NCBI RefSeq assembly: GCF_004006015.1
Contig: NZ_CP034766.1
Span: 434,001 to 498,000, forward strand
Source of the DNA: Rhodococcus sp. X156
Lineage (GTDB): Bacteria > Actinomycetota > Actinomycetes > Mycobacteriales > Mycobacteriaceae
Length of the DNA stretch: 64,000 nt
Direction: 5' to 3'
The notes under the pieces were generated by a model. That model had not been told where the DNA came from, ran no database searches, and saw only the letters and a program-made list of their open reading frames with translations. The translations under genes were made by a program, and so were the position numbers. Positions 48,744-57,263 of this stretch are shown here, one piece after another; position 1 is the first letter of the stretch, and every line of letters starts with the position of its first letter.

Positions 48744-49895
48744 ATGCTCGACACCCAGCTCACCGACGAGCAGCAGCAGCTGCGCAAGACCGTGGCGGCC
48801 TTCGCCCGCGAGGTGGTGGCCCCGGTGTCGGCCCGGCACGACGCCGAGCACAGCTTCCCCTACGAGGTGGTGGCCCAGATGGGGGAGATGGGCCTGTTCG
48901 GGCTGCCCTTCCCCGAGTCCTGCGGCGGCATGGGCGGGGACTACTTCACGCTCTGCCTGGCGCTGGAGGAGCTGGGCCGGGTGGACCAGAGCGTGGCCAT
49001 CACCCTGGAGGCGGGCTGCTCGCTGGGTGCCATGCCGATCTTCCGCTTCGGCACCGAGGAGCAGAGGCAGCAGTGGCTGCCGCAGCTGTGCGCCGGGCAG
49101 GCCCTCGGTGCGTTCGGGCTCACCGAGCCGGGTGCGGGCAGCGACGCCGGCGGCACCCGCACCACCGCCCGGCTGGACAGCGGCCAGTGGGTGATCAACG
49201 GCAGCAAGGCCTTCATCACCAACTCCGGCACCGCCATCACCCGAGTGGTCACCGTCACCGCGGTGACCGGCGAGCGCGCGGGTGGGGGCAAGGAGATCAG
49301 CACGATCCTGGTGCCGGTGCCCACCGCCGGCTTCACCGCGGAGAAGGCCTACGACAAGGTGGGCTGGAACGCCTCCGACACCCACCCGTTGACGCTGGAC
49401 GACGTGCGGGTGCCCGAGGAGAACCTGCTGGGCGAGCGCGGTCGCGGCTACGCCAACTTCCTGCGGATCCTGGACGAGGGGCGCATCGCCATCGCCGCGC
49501 TGGCGGTGGGCGCCGCGCAGGGCTGCGTGGACGAGAGCGTGCGCCACGCCCGGGAGCGGGAGGCCTTCGGCCGGCCGATCGCGGCCAACCAGGCCATCGC
49601 CTTCAAGATCGCCCGGATGGAGGCCCGCGCGCACGCCGCCCGCACCGCCTACTACGACGCCGCCGCCCGGATGCTGGCCGGGCGGCCGTTCAAGAAGGAG
49701 GCGGCCGTCGCCAAGCTGGTGGCCGGCGAGGCGGCGATGGACAACGCCCGCGACGCCACCCAGGTGCACGGCGGGTACGGCTTCATGAACGACTACCTCG
49801 TCGCCCGGCACTACCGCGACTCCAAGATCCTGGAGATCGGCGAGGGCACCACCGAGGTGCAGCTGATGCTCATCGCCCGCGAGCTCGGGCTCTAG
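48744..49895 (+). CDS. Acyl-CoA dehydrogenase, probably isovaleryl-CoA dehydrogenase
   Basis: 383-residue FAD flavoenzyme introducing the alpha-beta double bond in an acyl-CoA. Motifs: FGLTEPGAGSDAGGTRTTAR (~127-146), WVINGSKAFITNSGTA, REAFGRPIAANQAIAFKIARM, QVHGGYGFMNDYLVARHYRDSKILEIGEGTTEVQ. The substrate is inferred from the operon (carboxylase and HMG-CoA lyase), where isovaleryl-CoA is the missing first step. ATG directly abuts the lyase stop. Confidence 0.92.
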   Translation: MLDTQLTDEQQQLRKTVAAFAREVVAPVSARHDAEHSFPYEVVAQMGEMGLFGLPFPESCGGMGGDYFTLCLALEELGRVDQSVAITLEAGCSLGAMPIFRFGTEEQRQQWLPQLCAGQALGAFGLTEPGAGSDAGGTRTTARLDSGQWVINGSKAFITNSGTAITRVVTVTAVTGERAGGGKEISTILVPVPTAGFTAEKAYDKVGWNASDTHPLTLDDVRVPEENLLGERGRGYANFLRILDEGRIAIAALAVGAAQGCVDESVRHAREREAFGRPIAANQAIAFKIARMEARAHAARTAYYDAAARMLAGRPFKKEAAVAKLVAGEAAMDNARDATQVHGGYGFMNDYLVARHYRDSKILEIGEGTTEVQLMLIARELGL

Positions 49896-49897
49896 CG

Positions 49898-50194
49898 TCA
49901 GACGCGGTCGTCCACGGTGAACTTGGTCAGCGTGGGAGCCCCGGCCAGCAGCGGTCCCAGCTCGGTGATCGCGCCCGGCCCGGCCCGGAACTCGCGGTAG
50001 GCGGCGTCCGCCTCGGCCGACGCCCACTGCTCGCTCACCAGCCAGTGCGCCTCGTTGGACTCGTCCACCAGCACCTCCACGCCCAGGCAGCCCTCGAACG
50101 CCCGGGTGTCGGTGAGCACCTGGTGGAACAGCTCGCGGGCCTGCTCCACCGACTCGGGCTTGAACAGCAGGTCCAGGTGCGCGGTGATGGCCAT
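49898..50194 (-). CDS. Antibiotic biosynthesis monooxygenase (ABM) domain protein
   Basis: 98-residue dimeric alpha/beta ferredoxin-like fold: AITAHLDLLFKPESVEQARELFHQVLTDTRAFEGCLGVEVLVDESNEAHWLVSEQWASAEADAAYREF. ABM proteins include quinol monooxygenases and heme oxygenase-like enzymes, but many have unknown functions. ATG at 50194 with GAGGAG. Stops 2 bp from the convergent dehydrogenase gene. Confidence 0.88.
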   Translation of the reverse strand: MAITAHLDLLFKPESVEQARELFHQVLTDTRAFEGCLGVEVLVDESNEAHWLVSEQWASAEADAAYREFRAGPGAITELGPLLAGAPTLTKFTVDDRV

Positions 50195-50265
50195 GGTGGC
50201 TCCTCGGGTTGCGGGGTGGCTGGGTTGTGGTCTGGGTCTCAAGTTGTATCAGGCACCATGGGCGC

Positions 50266-50829
50266 GTGAGCGTCGTGGGAGTGCTGCTGGCCGCCGGAGC
50301 CGGCACCCGGTACGGCAGCCCCAAGGCGCTGGCGCACGACGGGTCCTGGCTGCGCGGGGCGGTGACGGCGCTGCGTGCCGGCGGTTGCGACCAGGTGGTG
50401 GTGGTGCTGGGCGCGGCGGCAGAGCAGGCCCGTGCCCTGGTGCCCGAGGGTGTCGAGGTGGTGGTGGCCGCGGACTGGCAGAGCGGGATGGCGGCGTCGC
50501 TGCGGGCGGGGCTGCGGGCGGCGCGCGAGCGCGACGCCGGTGCGGCGCTGGTGCAGCTGGTGGACACCCCGGACGTGGGCGCGGACGTGGTGGCGCGGGT
50601 GCTGGGGGTGGCCGCCGGTTCGCTGGACACCGCGCTGGCGCGGGCGAGCTTCCACGGTGCGCCGCGGCACCCGGTGCTGTTCGGGCGCCACCACCTCGGT
50701 GCGGTGATCGACACCGCCACCGGCGACGCGGGTGCGCGGGACTTCCTGCGCGGGCGCCCCGACGTGGTGCTGGTGGAGTGCGGTGACCTGGCCACCGGGG
50801 CCGACCACGACACTCCGGAGCCAGCCTGA
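50266..50829 (+). CDS. MobA-like NTP transferase (molybdenum cofactor cytidylyltransferase type)
   Basis: 187-residue nucleotidyltransferase: VGVLLAAGAGTRYGSPKAL (~3-21) is the NTP-binding loop, then VVVLGAAAEQARAL, ADWQSGMAASLRAGL and LVQLVDTPDVGADVV with the metal-binding Asp. Resembles MocA, which makes molybdopterin cytosine dinucleotide for xanthine dehydrogenase/CO dehydrogenase-type hydroxylases. The MoxR-VWA-XdhC genes 1.4 kb downstream support that. GTG start. Confidence 0.85.
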   Translation: MSVVGVLLAAGAGTRYGSPKALAHDGSWLRGAVTALRAGGCDQVVVVLGAAAEQARALVPEGVEVVVAADWQSGMAASLRAGLRAARERDAGAALVQLVDTPDVGADVVARVLGVAAGSLDTALARASFHGAPRHPVLFGRHHLGAVIDTATGDAGARDFLRGRPDVVLVECGDLATGADHDTPEPA

Positions 50830-50916
50830 CTGGTCCGCCGGCGCGCGGCAGCTGGCTGGCCAACAGCAGGTTCCCCCGTCGCACGGAAGGGGGAACCTGC
50901 TGCGTCCGTCGGAGTG

Positions 50917-51096
50917 CTACTGCGGCCAGACCTCGGAGATCGAGATGCCGTTGCCCGCGACGTGGTCACCGTCGTGGTCCGGCTCCATCGTGCAGATGAA
51001 GCCCCAGCCGTCAGGGTCGGTGGCCTCGCAGCACGGGGTGGCGTCGGTGCGGTTCGGACGGGGGTCAGGGTCGTGGACCCGGTGGTGAGCAGACAT
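50917..51096 (-). CDS. 59-residue protein with Cys-X5-His-X3-His motif
   Basis: ATG at 51096 preceded by GAGGAGCC, TAG at 50917-50919. N-terminus MSAHHRVHDPDPRPNRTD is His/Asp/Pro-rich; CC at 22-23; then ICTMEPDHDGDHVAGNGISISEVWPQ carries Cys35, His41 and His45. The HxGxHVAxxG...VWP tail occurs in other tiny actinobacterial proteins from memory and may bind zinc. Function unknown. Stands between two unrelated genes. Confidence 0.7.
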   Translation of the reverse strand: MSAHHRVHDPDPRPNRTDATPCCEATDPDGWGFICTMEPDHDGDHVAGNGISISEVWPQ

Positions 51097-51271
51097 GCAG
51101 GCTCCTCGGAGAAGACGCCCGGCGAGAGCTGTTACCCGCCGACGAGAGCGTCTTGGTCTCCGTCAGCCCGGCGCACCCGCCACCAGCTGAGCTCCTCATG
51201 AGTCACCGCGTCATTGTGGCATCGAGGCGAGACGGAAACACCCCTCGTCCTCCAGGCAGTGCGCCGCGACG

Positions 51272-52144
51272 TCAGCTGAGGAACTGCTGCAGCAGCGTGG
51301 TGCACTCCTGGGGTCGCTGCTCCACCAGGAAGTGCCCGGCGTCCACCGCCTGGCCACGCACGTCAGAGCCGTACCCGCGCCACACGGCGAGCGGGTCGTA
51401 GAGCTCGGCCACCGCGCCGCGTGCGCCCCACAGCGCGAGCAGCGGCTGGGTGAGCAGCCGGTCGGCGTCGGCGCGGTCGTGGGCGGCGTCGATGGACAGC
51501 GCCGCCCGGTAGTCCTCGCACCAGCCGCGCACGGTGCCCGGGTCCCGGGCGCAGCGCTCGTACTCCGCCAGCGCCTCGGCGTCGTAGTCGTCCAGGCTCC
51601 CGCCCAGCGCCCCGAGGTTGGCGTGCAGGAAGAACACCGGGTCGCCGCCGATCAGGGTCTCCGGCAGCGGCTCGGGCCGGCTCAGGAAGAACCAGTGGTA
51701 GTAGCGCTGGGCGAGGGTGAGGTCGGCGGTGGCCAGCACGTGCACGGTGGGCACGATGTCCAGCACCGCCAGCCGCTCCACCCGCTCGGGGTGGTCCAGC
51801 GCCATCCGGTGGGTCACCCGCGCGCCGCGGTCGTGGCCCACCACGGCGAAGCGGTCGTGGCCCAGCGCCCGCATCACCGCCACCTGGTCGGCGGCCATCG
51901 CCCGGAAGCTGTGCGCGGCGTGGTCGTCGCTCGCGGCGGGCTTGCTGGAGCTGCCGTAGCCGCGCAGGTCGGGCACCACCACGGTGTGCTCGCGGGCGAG
52001 CGCCGGTGCCACCTGGTGCCACATCGCCGAGGTCTGCGGGAAGCCGTGCAGCAGCAGCACCGGCGGGCCCGACCCGGCGTGGCGGACGGCGATGGTGGCG
52101 TCGCCGGTGTCGAGGTGGTCGGTGGCGAAGTCAGGAAACAGCAC
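51272..52144 (-). CDS. Alpha/beta hydrolase, haloalkane/haloacetate dehalogenase-like
   Basis: 290 residues. LLLHGFPQTSAMWHQVAPAL (oxyanion loop), the nucleophile elbow VGHDRGARVTHRMALDHPERV with Asp rather than Ser (~105), LAQRYYHWFFLSRPEPLPE in the cap domain and a C-terminal DAGHFLVEQRP with catalytic His. An Asp nucleophile and the HWFF cap motif are those of haloacetate dehalogenases, but epoxide hydrolases share the Asp. GTG start at 52144 with AGGAT upstream. Start is 60 bp from the divergent MoxR gene. Confidence 0.88.
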   Translation of the reverse strand: MLFPDFATDHLDTGDATIAVRHAGSGPPVLLLHGFPQTSAMWHQVAPALAREHTVVVPDLRGYGSSSKPAASDDHAAHSFRAMAADQVAVMRALGHDRFAVVGHDRGARVTHRMALDHPERVERLAVLDIVPTVHVLATADLTLAQRYYHWFFLSRPEPLPETLIGGDPVFFLHANLGALGGSLDDYDAEALAEYERCARDPGTVRGWCEDYRAALSIDAAHDRADADRLLTQPLLALWGARGAVAELYDPLAVWRGYGSDVRGQAVDAGHFLVEQRPQECTTLLQQFLS

Positions 52145-52204
52145 CGGCTGATCCTGCCCGCTGGCTGAGCTCGTGGCCGAACGGAACCCGTCTAGGGTGC
52201 GAGG

Positions 52205-53068
52205 GTGGACATCACCTCTCCCGTTGACCTCGCCGCCGCCCTGCGCGACGTCGGATACCTGCCGGACGAGGGCATCGCCACCGCGGCGTTCCTGGCGCTG
52301 AAGATGCAGCGCCCGCTGTTCTGCGAGGGCGAGCCGGGCACCGGCAAGACGGCGCTGGCCATGGCACTGGCCCGGGCGCTGGACGTGCCGCTGGTGCGGC
52401 TGCAGTGCCACGAGGGCATCGACGCCAGCCAGGCCCTCTACGACTGGGACTTCCCCCGCCAGCTGCTGCACCTGCGGGCGCTGGAGAGCGGTGGCGGACC
52501 GGTGGACGACACCGAGCTGTACTCCGAGCGCTTCCTCATCGCCCGCCCGCTGCTGCAGGCGCTGCGGCAGGCGCCGTGCGTGCTGCTGGTGGACGAGATC
52601 GACCGCGCCGACGACGAGTTCGAGGCGTTCCTGCTGGAGGTGCTGGCCGAGAACAAGGTGAGCATCCCCGAGCTGGGCGAGATCCGCGCTGAGGTGCCGC
52701 CGCTGGTGGTGCTCACCTCCAACCGCACCCGCGAGGTGCACGACGCGCTCAAGCGGCGCTGCCTCTACCACTGGCTGGAGCACCCCGACCTCGAGCGGGA
52801 GGTGGCCATCGTGCACGAGCACCTCCCGGAGGCGCCGGAGACGCTGGTCAGCCAGGTCGCCCAGGCCAGCCGCACCCTGCGCACCCTGGACCTGCTCAAG
52901 CCGCCCGGAGTGGCCGAGACCCTGGACTGGACCGCCGCGCTCACCGCGCTCGGCCGCACCTCCCTGGACGTGCAGAGCGCTGCCGCCACGCTGGGCGCGG
53001 TGCTGAAGTACCGGGAGGACAACGACAAGGTGATCAAGTCCGGCCTCGACGCCCTGCTGTTCGGGTGA
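52205..53068 (+). CDS. MoxR-type AAA+ ATPase (CoxD-like)
   Basis: 287 residues: Walker A GEPGTGKTALAMALARAL (~43-60), ALYDWDFPRQLLHLRALE, Walker B VLLVDEIDRADDEFEAFLLEVLAE (~123-146), sensor TSNRTREVHDALKRRC. MoxR ATPases remodel metalloenzymes together with a VWA partner; the CoxD subgroup matures the Cu-S-Mo site of CO dehydrogenase. GTG start. The stop overlaps the VWA gene's GTG by 4 bp. Confidence 0.92.
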   Translation: MDITSPVDLAAALRDVGYLPDEGIATAAFLALKMQRPLFCEGEPGTGKTALAMALARALDVPLVRLQCHEGIDASQALYDWDFPRQLLHLRALESGGGPVDDTELYSERFLIARPLLQALRQAPCVLLVDEIDRADDEFEAFLLEVLAENKVSIPELGEIRAEVPPLVVLTSNRTREVHDALKRRCLYHWLEHPDLEREVAIVHEHLPEAPETLVSQVAQASRTLRTLDLLKPPGVAETLDWTAALTALGRTSLDVQSAAATLGAVLKYREDNDKVIKSGLDALLFG

Positions 53069-54231
53069 GCGGTGCCGCCATGACCGCTTCCCAGGCAGCG
53101 CCGGCCCCGCGCCAGACGTCCGAGCAGCCGGCCCAGCCGGTGCTGGGGCTGCTGGGCTTCGTGCGGGTGCTGCGTGCGGCGGGGGTGGCCGCCGACGCCG
53201 GTCGCGGACTGGCGTTCGTCGCCGCCGTCTCCGAGCTCAGCGCCGCCAGCCCCGACCAGGTCTACTGGGCCGGGCGCATCACCCTGTGCTCGCAGCCCGA
53301 CGACCTGCCCCGCTACGACGCCGCGTTCCTGGCCTGGTTCGGCGCCACCACCGCCCGCTCGGCGACCAGCGAGGAGCTGGTCTCGCTGCCCAGCGTCAGC
53401 GCTTCCCTCACCGGCCCCCACCCGCAGACGGGTGCGGACACCGAGGAGGCCGAGCAGCTGAGCACCGCGGCCAGTGCCGAGGAGCGGCTGCGGCACAAGG
53501 ACTTCAGCGAGCTGAGCGCCGCCGAGCGCGAGCACCTGCGCAGCCTGCTCACGGCCCTGCGCTACCGCCCGGCCACCCGGCGGGCGGTGCGCCGGCGTCC
53601 GGCCCGCCGCGGGAGTGTCGATCCCCGCGCCACCGTGCGCTCCATGCTGCAGGCCGGGGGCGAGGTGGCGCGGCCGTTGATGCACCGCCGCAGCCGTCGA
53701 CCGCGCCGGCTGGTGCTGCTGGTGGACGTCTCCGGCTCCATGACGCCCTACGCCGACGCCCTGCTCCGCTTCGCGCACGTGCTCACCACGGCCGCGCCGG
53801 CCACGGTGGAGACCTTCACCCTGGGCACCCGCCTCACCCGGCTCACCCGCGCGCTGCGCCACCGCGACGCGGAGGTGGCCCTGCGCCTGTCCGCGGCCGC
53901 GGTGCCCGACTACGCAGGCGGCACCCGGCTGGGGGAGACCCTCAAGGTCTTCACCGACCGCTGGGGGCAGCGGGGGATGGCTCGTGGCGCGGTGGTGGTG
54001 GTGTTCAGCGACGGCTGGGAGCGCGGCGGCGCTGAGCTGCTGGGCGAGCAGGTGGGCCGCCTCGCCCGGCTGTCGCGCGCGGTGGTGTGGGTCAACCCGC
54101 ACGTGGGTCGAGCAGGGTACGAGCCCGTGCAGTCGGGCATCGTGGCGGCGCTGCCGCACCTGCACGAGCTGGTGTCCGGACACTCGCTGGAAGCCCTGGA
54201 CGAGCTGTTGGAGGTGGTGGCAGGTGCGTGA
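53065..54231 (+). CDS. VWA-domain protein (CoxE-like)
   Basis: 388 residues; an N-terminal helical part (LGFVRVLRAAGVAADAGRGLAFVAAVSEL ... QVYWAGRITLCSQPDDLPRYDAAF) and a C-terminal von Willebrand A domain with the MIDAS motif VDVSGSMTPYADAL (~220-233) and VVVFSDGWERGGAELL. This is the CoxE family that works with MoxR in maturation of molybdenum hydroxylases. GTG 53065 or ATG 53080. It overlaps xdhC by 8 bp. Confidence 0.9.
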   Translation: MSGAAMTASQAAPAPRQTSEQPAQPVLGLLGFVRVLRAAGVAADAGRGLAFVAAVSELSAASPDQVYWAGRITLCSQPDDLPRYDAAFLAWFGATTARSATSEELVSLPSVSASLTGPHPQTGADTEEAEQLSTAASAEERLRHKDFSELSAAEREHLRSLLTALRYRPATRRAVRRRPARRGSVDPRATVRSMLQAGGEVARPLMHRRSRRPRRLVLLVDVSGSMTPYADALLRFAHVLTTAAPATVETFTLGTRLTRLTRALRHRDAEVALRLSAAAVPDYAGGTRLGETLKVFTDRWGQRGMARGAVVVVFSDGWERGGAELLGEQVGRLARLSRAVVWVNPHVGRAGYEPVQSGIVAALPHLHELVSGHSLEALDELLEVVAGA

Positions 54232-55357
54232 CGTGCTGGACGAGGCCGAGCACTGGTGGCGGCGGGGCGAGCCCATCGCGCTGGCCACCGTGGTGGGCAC
54301 CTGGAAGTCCTCGCCGCGGCAGGCCGGGGCGTCGATGATGCTCGGCGGCGACGGCGCCGTGGTGGGCAGCGTCTCCGGCGGCTGCGTGGAGGGTGCGGTG
54401 TACGAGCTGGCCCAGCAGGTGGTGGCCGACGGGGTGCCGCAGCTGCAGCGCTACGGCGTCTCCGACGACGACGCGTTCACCGTGGGCCTCACCTGCGGCG
54501 GCATCCTGGACGTCTTCGTGGAGCGCATCGACCCCACCAGCTTCCCCGAGCTGGGTGAGGTGGCCGAGGCGATCCGCGCCGGGGTCCCGGTGGCGGTGGC
54601 CACCACCACCCGGCACCCCGACCCCGCGCGGGTGGGGCAGCGGCTGGTGCTGTTCGCCGACTCCACCAGCGGCACCCTGGGCTCGGCGCGCAGCGACGCC
54701 GCCGTCACCGACGACGGCCGCGGCCTGCTGGCGGCCGGGCGCAACGCGATCCTGGAGTACGGCCCGGACGGGGAGCGGCTGGGCGACGGCATGGAGGTGT
54801 TTGTCTCCTCCTACGCCCCGCGCGCCCGGATGCTGGTCTTCGGCGCCATCGACTTCGCCGCCGCCGCCGCGAAGATCGGGGCCTTCCTCGGCTACCGGGT
54901 GACCGTGTGCGACGCCCGTGCGGTGTTCGCCACCCCACAGCGGTTCCCGGACGCCGACGAGGTGGTGGTGGAGTGGCCGCACCGCTACCTGCGGGCCGAG
55001 CGCGACGCCGGACGCCTGGACGGGCGCACGGTGCTGGCGGTGCTCACCCACGACCCCAAGTTCGACGTGCCGCTGCTGGAGCTGGCGCTGGGCGACGAGG
55101 ACTGGAAGGTGCGCCCGGCCTACGTGGGGGCGATGGGGTCACGGCGCACCCACGACGACCGCGAGGCGCGGCTGCGCGAGCGGGGGGTGACCGACGCCCA
55201 GCTGGCCCGGCTGCACAGCCCGATCGGGCTGAACCTGGGTGCCCGCACGCCCGAGGAGACCGCGGTGTCCATCGCCGCGGAGATCATCGCCGCGCGCTGG
55301 GGCGGCGACGGGGTGCCGCTGACGCGGACCGACGGTGCCATCCACCGGCCCGGCTGA
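54224..55357 (+). CDS. XdhC/CoxI family molybdenum hydroxylase maturation factor
   Basis: 377 residues. N-terminal XdhC_CoxI domain (ALATVVGTWKSSPRQAGASMMLGGDGAVVGSVSGGCVEGAVY, ~18-60; GLTCGGILDVFVE) and C-terminal Rossmann XdhC_C domain (MLVFGAIDFAAAAAKIGAFLGYRVTVCDAR; AVLTHDPKFDVPLLELAL; YVGAMGSRRTHDDREARL; IGLNLGARTPEETAVSIAAEI). XdhC binds and sulfurates Moco before insertion in xanthine or CO dehydrogenase-type enzymes. GTG start within the VWA gene. Confidence 0.93.
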   Translation: MRDVLDEAEHWWRRGEPIALATVVGTWKSSPRQAGASMMLGGDGAVVGSVSGGCVEGAVYELAQQVVADGVPQLQRYGVSDDDAFTVGLTCGGILDVFVERIDPTSFPELGEVAEAIRAGVPVAVATTTRHPDPARVGQRLVLFADSTSGTLGSARSDAAVTDDGRGLLAAGRNAILEYGPDGERLGDGMEVFVSSYAPRARMLVFGAIDFAAAAAKIGAFLGYRVTVCDARAVFATPQRFPDADEVVVEWPHRYLRAERDAGRLDGRTVLAVLTHDPKFDVPLLELALGDEDWKVRPAYVGAMGSRRTHDDREARLRERGVTDAQLARLHSPIGLNLGARTPEETAVSIAAEIIAARWGGDGVPLTRTDGAIHRPG

Positions 55358-55452
55358 GGCGCCTCGGGAAGTAATCGGGCGTCGTCACGGTTGGTAACTG
55401 TGCACCCGGGGAGTCACCCGGGAGAGCTGTGCTCGAGGAAAGGCTGATCGCT

Positions 55453-56442
55453 GTGACCGTCCCACTCTCCATCCTGGACCTTGCCCACATCGGTGAGGGC
55501 GAGACCGTGCGCGAGAGCTTTGACCGCAGCGTGGCGCTGGCGCAGCGCGCGGAGCAGCTGGGCTACCGCCGCGTCTGGTACGCCGAGCACCACAACATGG
55601 GCACCATCGCCTCCTCCGCCACCGCCGTGCTCATCGCGCACGTGGCCGCCAACACCGAGCGCATCCGGCTGGGCGCGGGCGGCGTGATGCTGCCCAACCA
55701 CGCACCGCTGACCATCGCCGAGCAGTTCGGCACCCTGGAGACGCTGCACCCCGGGCGCATCGACCTCGGGCTGGGCCGCGCGCCGGGCAGCGACCAGCAG
55801 ACCATGCGCGCCATGCGGCGCGACCCCGCGTCGGCGGAGAGCTTCCCGCAGGACGTGCAGGAGCTGCAGGGCTACCTGGGGGAGGAGTCGCTGATCCCCG
55901 GCGTCAACGCCACCCCCGGCCGCGGCACCCACGTCCCGCTCTACATCCTGGGGTCCTCGCTGTTCGGCGCCCGGCTGGCCGCGGCGCTGGGCCTGCCCTA
56001 CGCCTTCGCCTCGCACTTCGCCCCTGGCGCCCTGCAGGACGCGGTGACCATCTACCGGCGTGAGTTCCGCCCGTCGGCGCAGCTGTCCGAGCCCTACGTC
56101 ATCGCCGGGGTGAACATCGTGGTGGCCGACACCACCGAGGAGGCCGAGCTGCAGCTGCTCGCTGCCCGGCGGGCCCGGGTGTCGCTGCTGCTGGGCCGTG
56201 GGCGCACCTTCACCGACGAGGAGGCCGACATGATCCTGGAGGCCCCCGCCGGCCAGCAGATCCGGCAGATGACGCACTACTCCGCGGTCGGCACCCCCGC
56301 CGAGGCGCGGGAGTACCTGGACAAGTTCGCCGTCCACGCCCAGGCCGACGAGCTGATCGTGGCCTCGGCCAACGACCGCAACAGCTGGCTGCGCTCCTAC
56401 GAGCTGCTCGCCGAGGTCAGCGACATGGGTGTTCCCGCGTGA
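55453..56442 (+). CDS. LLM-class flavin-dependent oxidoreductase
   Basis: 329-residue luciferase-like TIM-barrel protein of the MsnO8-type subgroup: [84 protein letters not shown] ... [15 protein letters not shown]. It binds FMN or F420; the substrate is unknown. GTG at 55453 chosen because AGGAAAGG lies nine bases upstream; the frame opens at 55429. Confidence 0.9.
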   Translation: MTVPLSILDLAHIGEGETVRESFDRSVALAQRAEQLGYRRVWYAEHHNMGTIASSATAVLIAHVAANTERIRLGAGGVMLPNHAPLTIAEQFGTLETLHPGRIDLGLGRAPGSDQQTMRAMRRDPASAESFPQDVQELQGYLGEESLIPGVNATPGRGTHVPLYILGSSLFGARLAAALGLPYAFASHFAPGALQDAVTIYRREFRPSAQLSEPYVIAGVNIVVADTTEEAELQLLAARRARVSLLLGRGRTFTDEEADMILEAPAGQQIRQMTHYSAVGTPAEAREYLDKFAVHAQADELIVASANDRNSWLRSYELLAEVSDMGVPA

Positions 56443-56484
56443 GCCTGCGGAGCTGCGCGGCGTGAGCCCTGGCAGACTGCGGCC

Positions 56485-57015
56485 GTGACACAGGCGGCCT
56501 CGGCGCAGGAGGAGGACGAGCCCGCCCAGCCCGCGGAACCGGCGGCACTGCCCTACTGGGCGCCGTCGTGGCTGCGTGGCCGGGCGCGTCCCACCCGGAT
56601 GCGTCCCGACCACGTGGTGCGCCAGTTCATCCGCTTCGCGCTGGTGGGCGGGTCCAGCAACATCGTCTACGCCGGCACCTTCACCGCGCTGGCGGCCTGG
56701 GGCTACCTGGTGGCCAACGTGGTCGGCGTGGTGCTCAGCACCGCCCTGGCCAACGAGCTGCACCGCCGGCTCACCTTCAACGCCGCCGAGCGGGTGAGCT
56801 GGTGGTCGGCGCAGTGGGAGGGTGGTGCGCTCGGGCTCATCGGGCTGGTGATGAGCTCGCTCACCCTCGGGGTGCTGCACGTGTGGTTCCCCGGGGCGGC
56901 ACCGCTCACCCAGGTGCTGCTGGTCATCGCGGTCAGCGCGGTGGTCGGGGTGCTGCGCTTCGTGGCGCTGCGCGGCTGGGTGTTCACCCCCCGCCGCCAG
57001 GGCGTCGACGCCTGA
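56485..57015 (+). CDS. GtrA-like membrane protein
   Basis: 176 residues with four transmembrane helices: QFIRFALVGGSSNIVYAGTFTALAAWG, VANVVGVVLSTALANELHRRLTF, ALGLIGLVMSSLTLGVL, QVLLVIAVSAVVGVLRFVALRGWVF. The FxxVGgssN and NELHRRLTF motifs define GtrA, a family linked to flipping of prenyl-linked sugars for wall polysaccharides. A ~40-residue acidic/Pro-rich cytosolic N-terminus precedes. GTG start. Last gene before the riboswitch region. Confidence 0.9.
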   Translation: MTQAASAQEEDEPAQPAEPAALPYWAPSWLRGRARPTRMRPDHVVRQFIRFALVGGSSNIVYAGTFTALAAWGYLVANVVGVVLSTALANELHRRLTFNAAERVSWWSAQWEGGALGLIGLVMSSLTLGVLHVWFPGAAPLTQVLLVIAVSAVVGVLRFVALRGWVFTPRRQGVDA

Positions 57016-57116
57016 CGCTGACCGGCGCGCGGTTCACGAACTGGAAACAGCATGGACGCGAGGACGGAACGCCGCCCGTGTTGCATGACTCCTGACTCGC
57101 CCGCAGGGGCGAGGCG

Positions 57117-57212
57117 CACCTAGGGTTCCGCCGGCTCGCCGGGACTGGACCGAGGGGTGCAGCGTCGGCCGAGCGGCCGGCGTCCACGGCGGGACAAAAG
57201 CCCGGGAGACCT
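57117..57212 (+). promoter_or_regulatory. ykkC-class riboswitch, probably guanidine-I
   Basis: Core elements in order: CTAGGGTTCCG (57119-57130), a short P2 hairpin, GGGACTGGACCGAGGGG, a 9-bp P3 stem around 57163-57184 (GGCC-GAGC-GGCC tip), then CCACGGCGGGACAAAAGCCCGGGAGACC. The ACGG and GGGACAAAAGCCCGGGAGA pieces fit subtype 1, the guanidine-sensing class. A 7-bp hairpin just upstream (57096-57113) could be mistaken for the P0 helix of the ppGpp/PRPP subtypes, so ligand identity needs testing. Guanidine-I aptamers act as ON switches. Confidence 0.85.
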
Positions 57213-57229
57213 TCAGACGGCGTGCTCTG

Positions 57230-57256
57230 CCTGCGCCCACCCTGAGCCTCCGCAGG
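57230..57256 (+). promoter_or_regulatory. Hairpin overlapping the leader-ORF ribosome site (candidate expression platform)
   Basis: CCTGCG (57230-57235) can pair with CGCAGG (57251-57256), whose last bases are part of the AGGAG ribosome site (57254-57258) of the leader ORF. Located 17 bp after the aptamer and with no U-tract, it suggests control of translation rather than termination. Confidence 0.5.
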
Positions 57257-57263
57257 AGCAGTC

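Noticed and set aside
47727-50969. Open frame of 1080 codons on the minus strand across the leucine operon
   Set aside because: It covers several convincing plus-strand genes, is His/Gln/Arg/Gly-rich low complexity and has no recognisable motif; GC-driven artefact.
57096-57113. Hairpin as an intrinsic terminator of gtrA
   Set aside because: Only 7 bp, no U-tract, 80 bp after the stop and directly abutting the aptamer; kept as a possible P0-like helix only.
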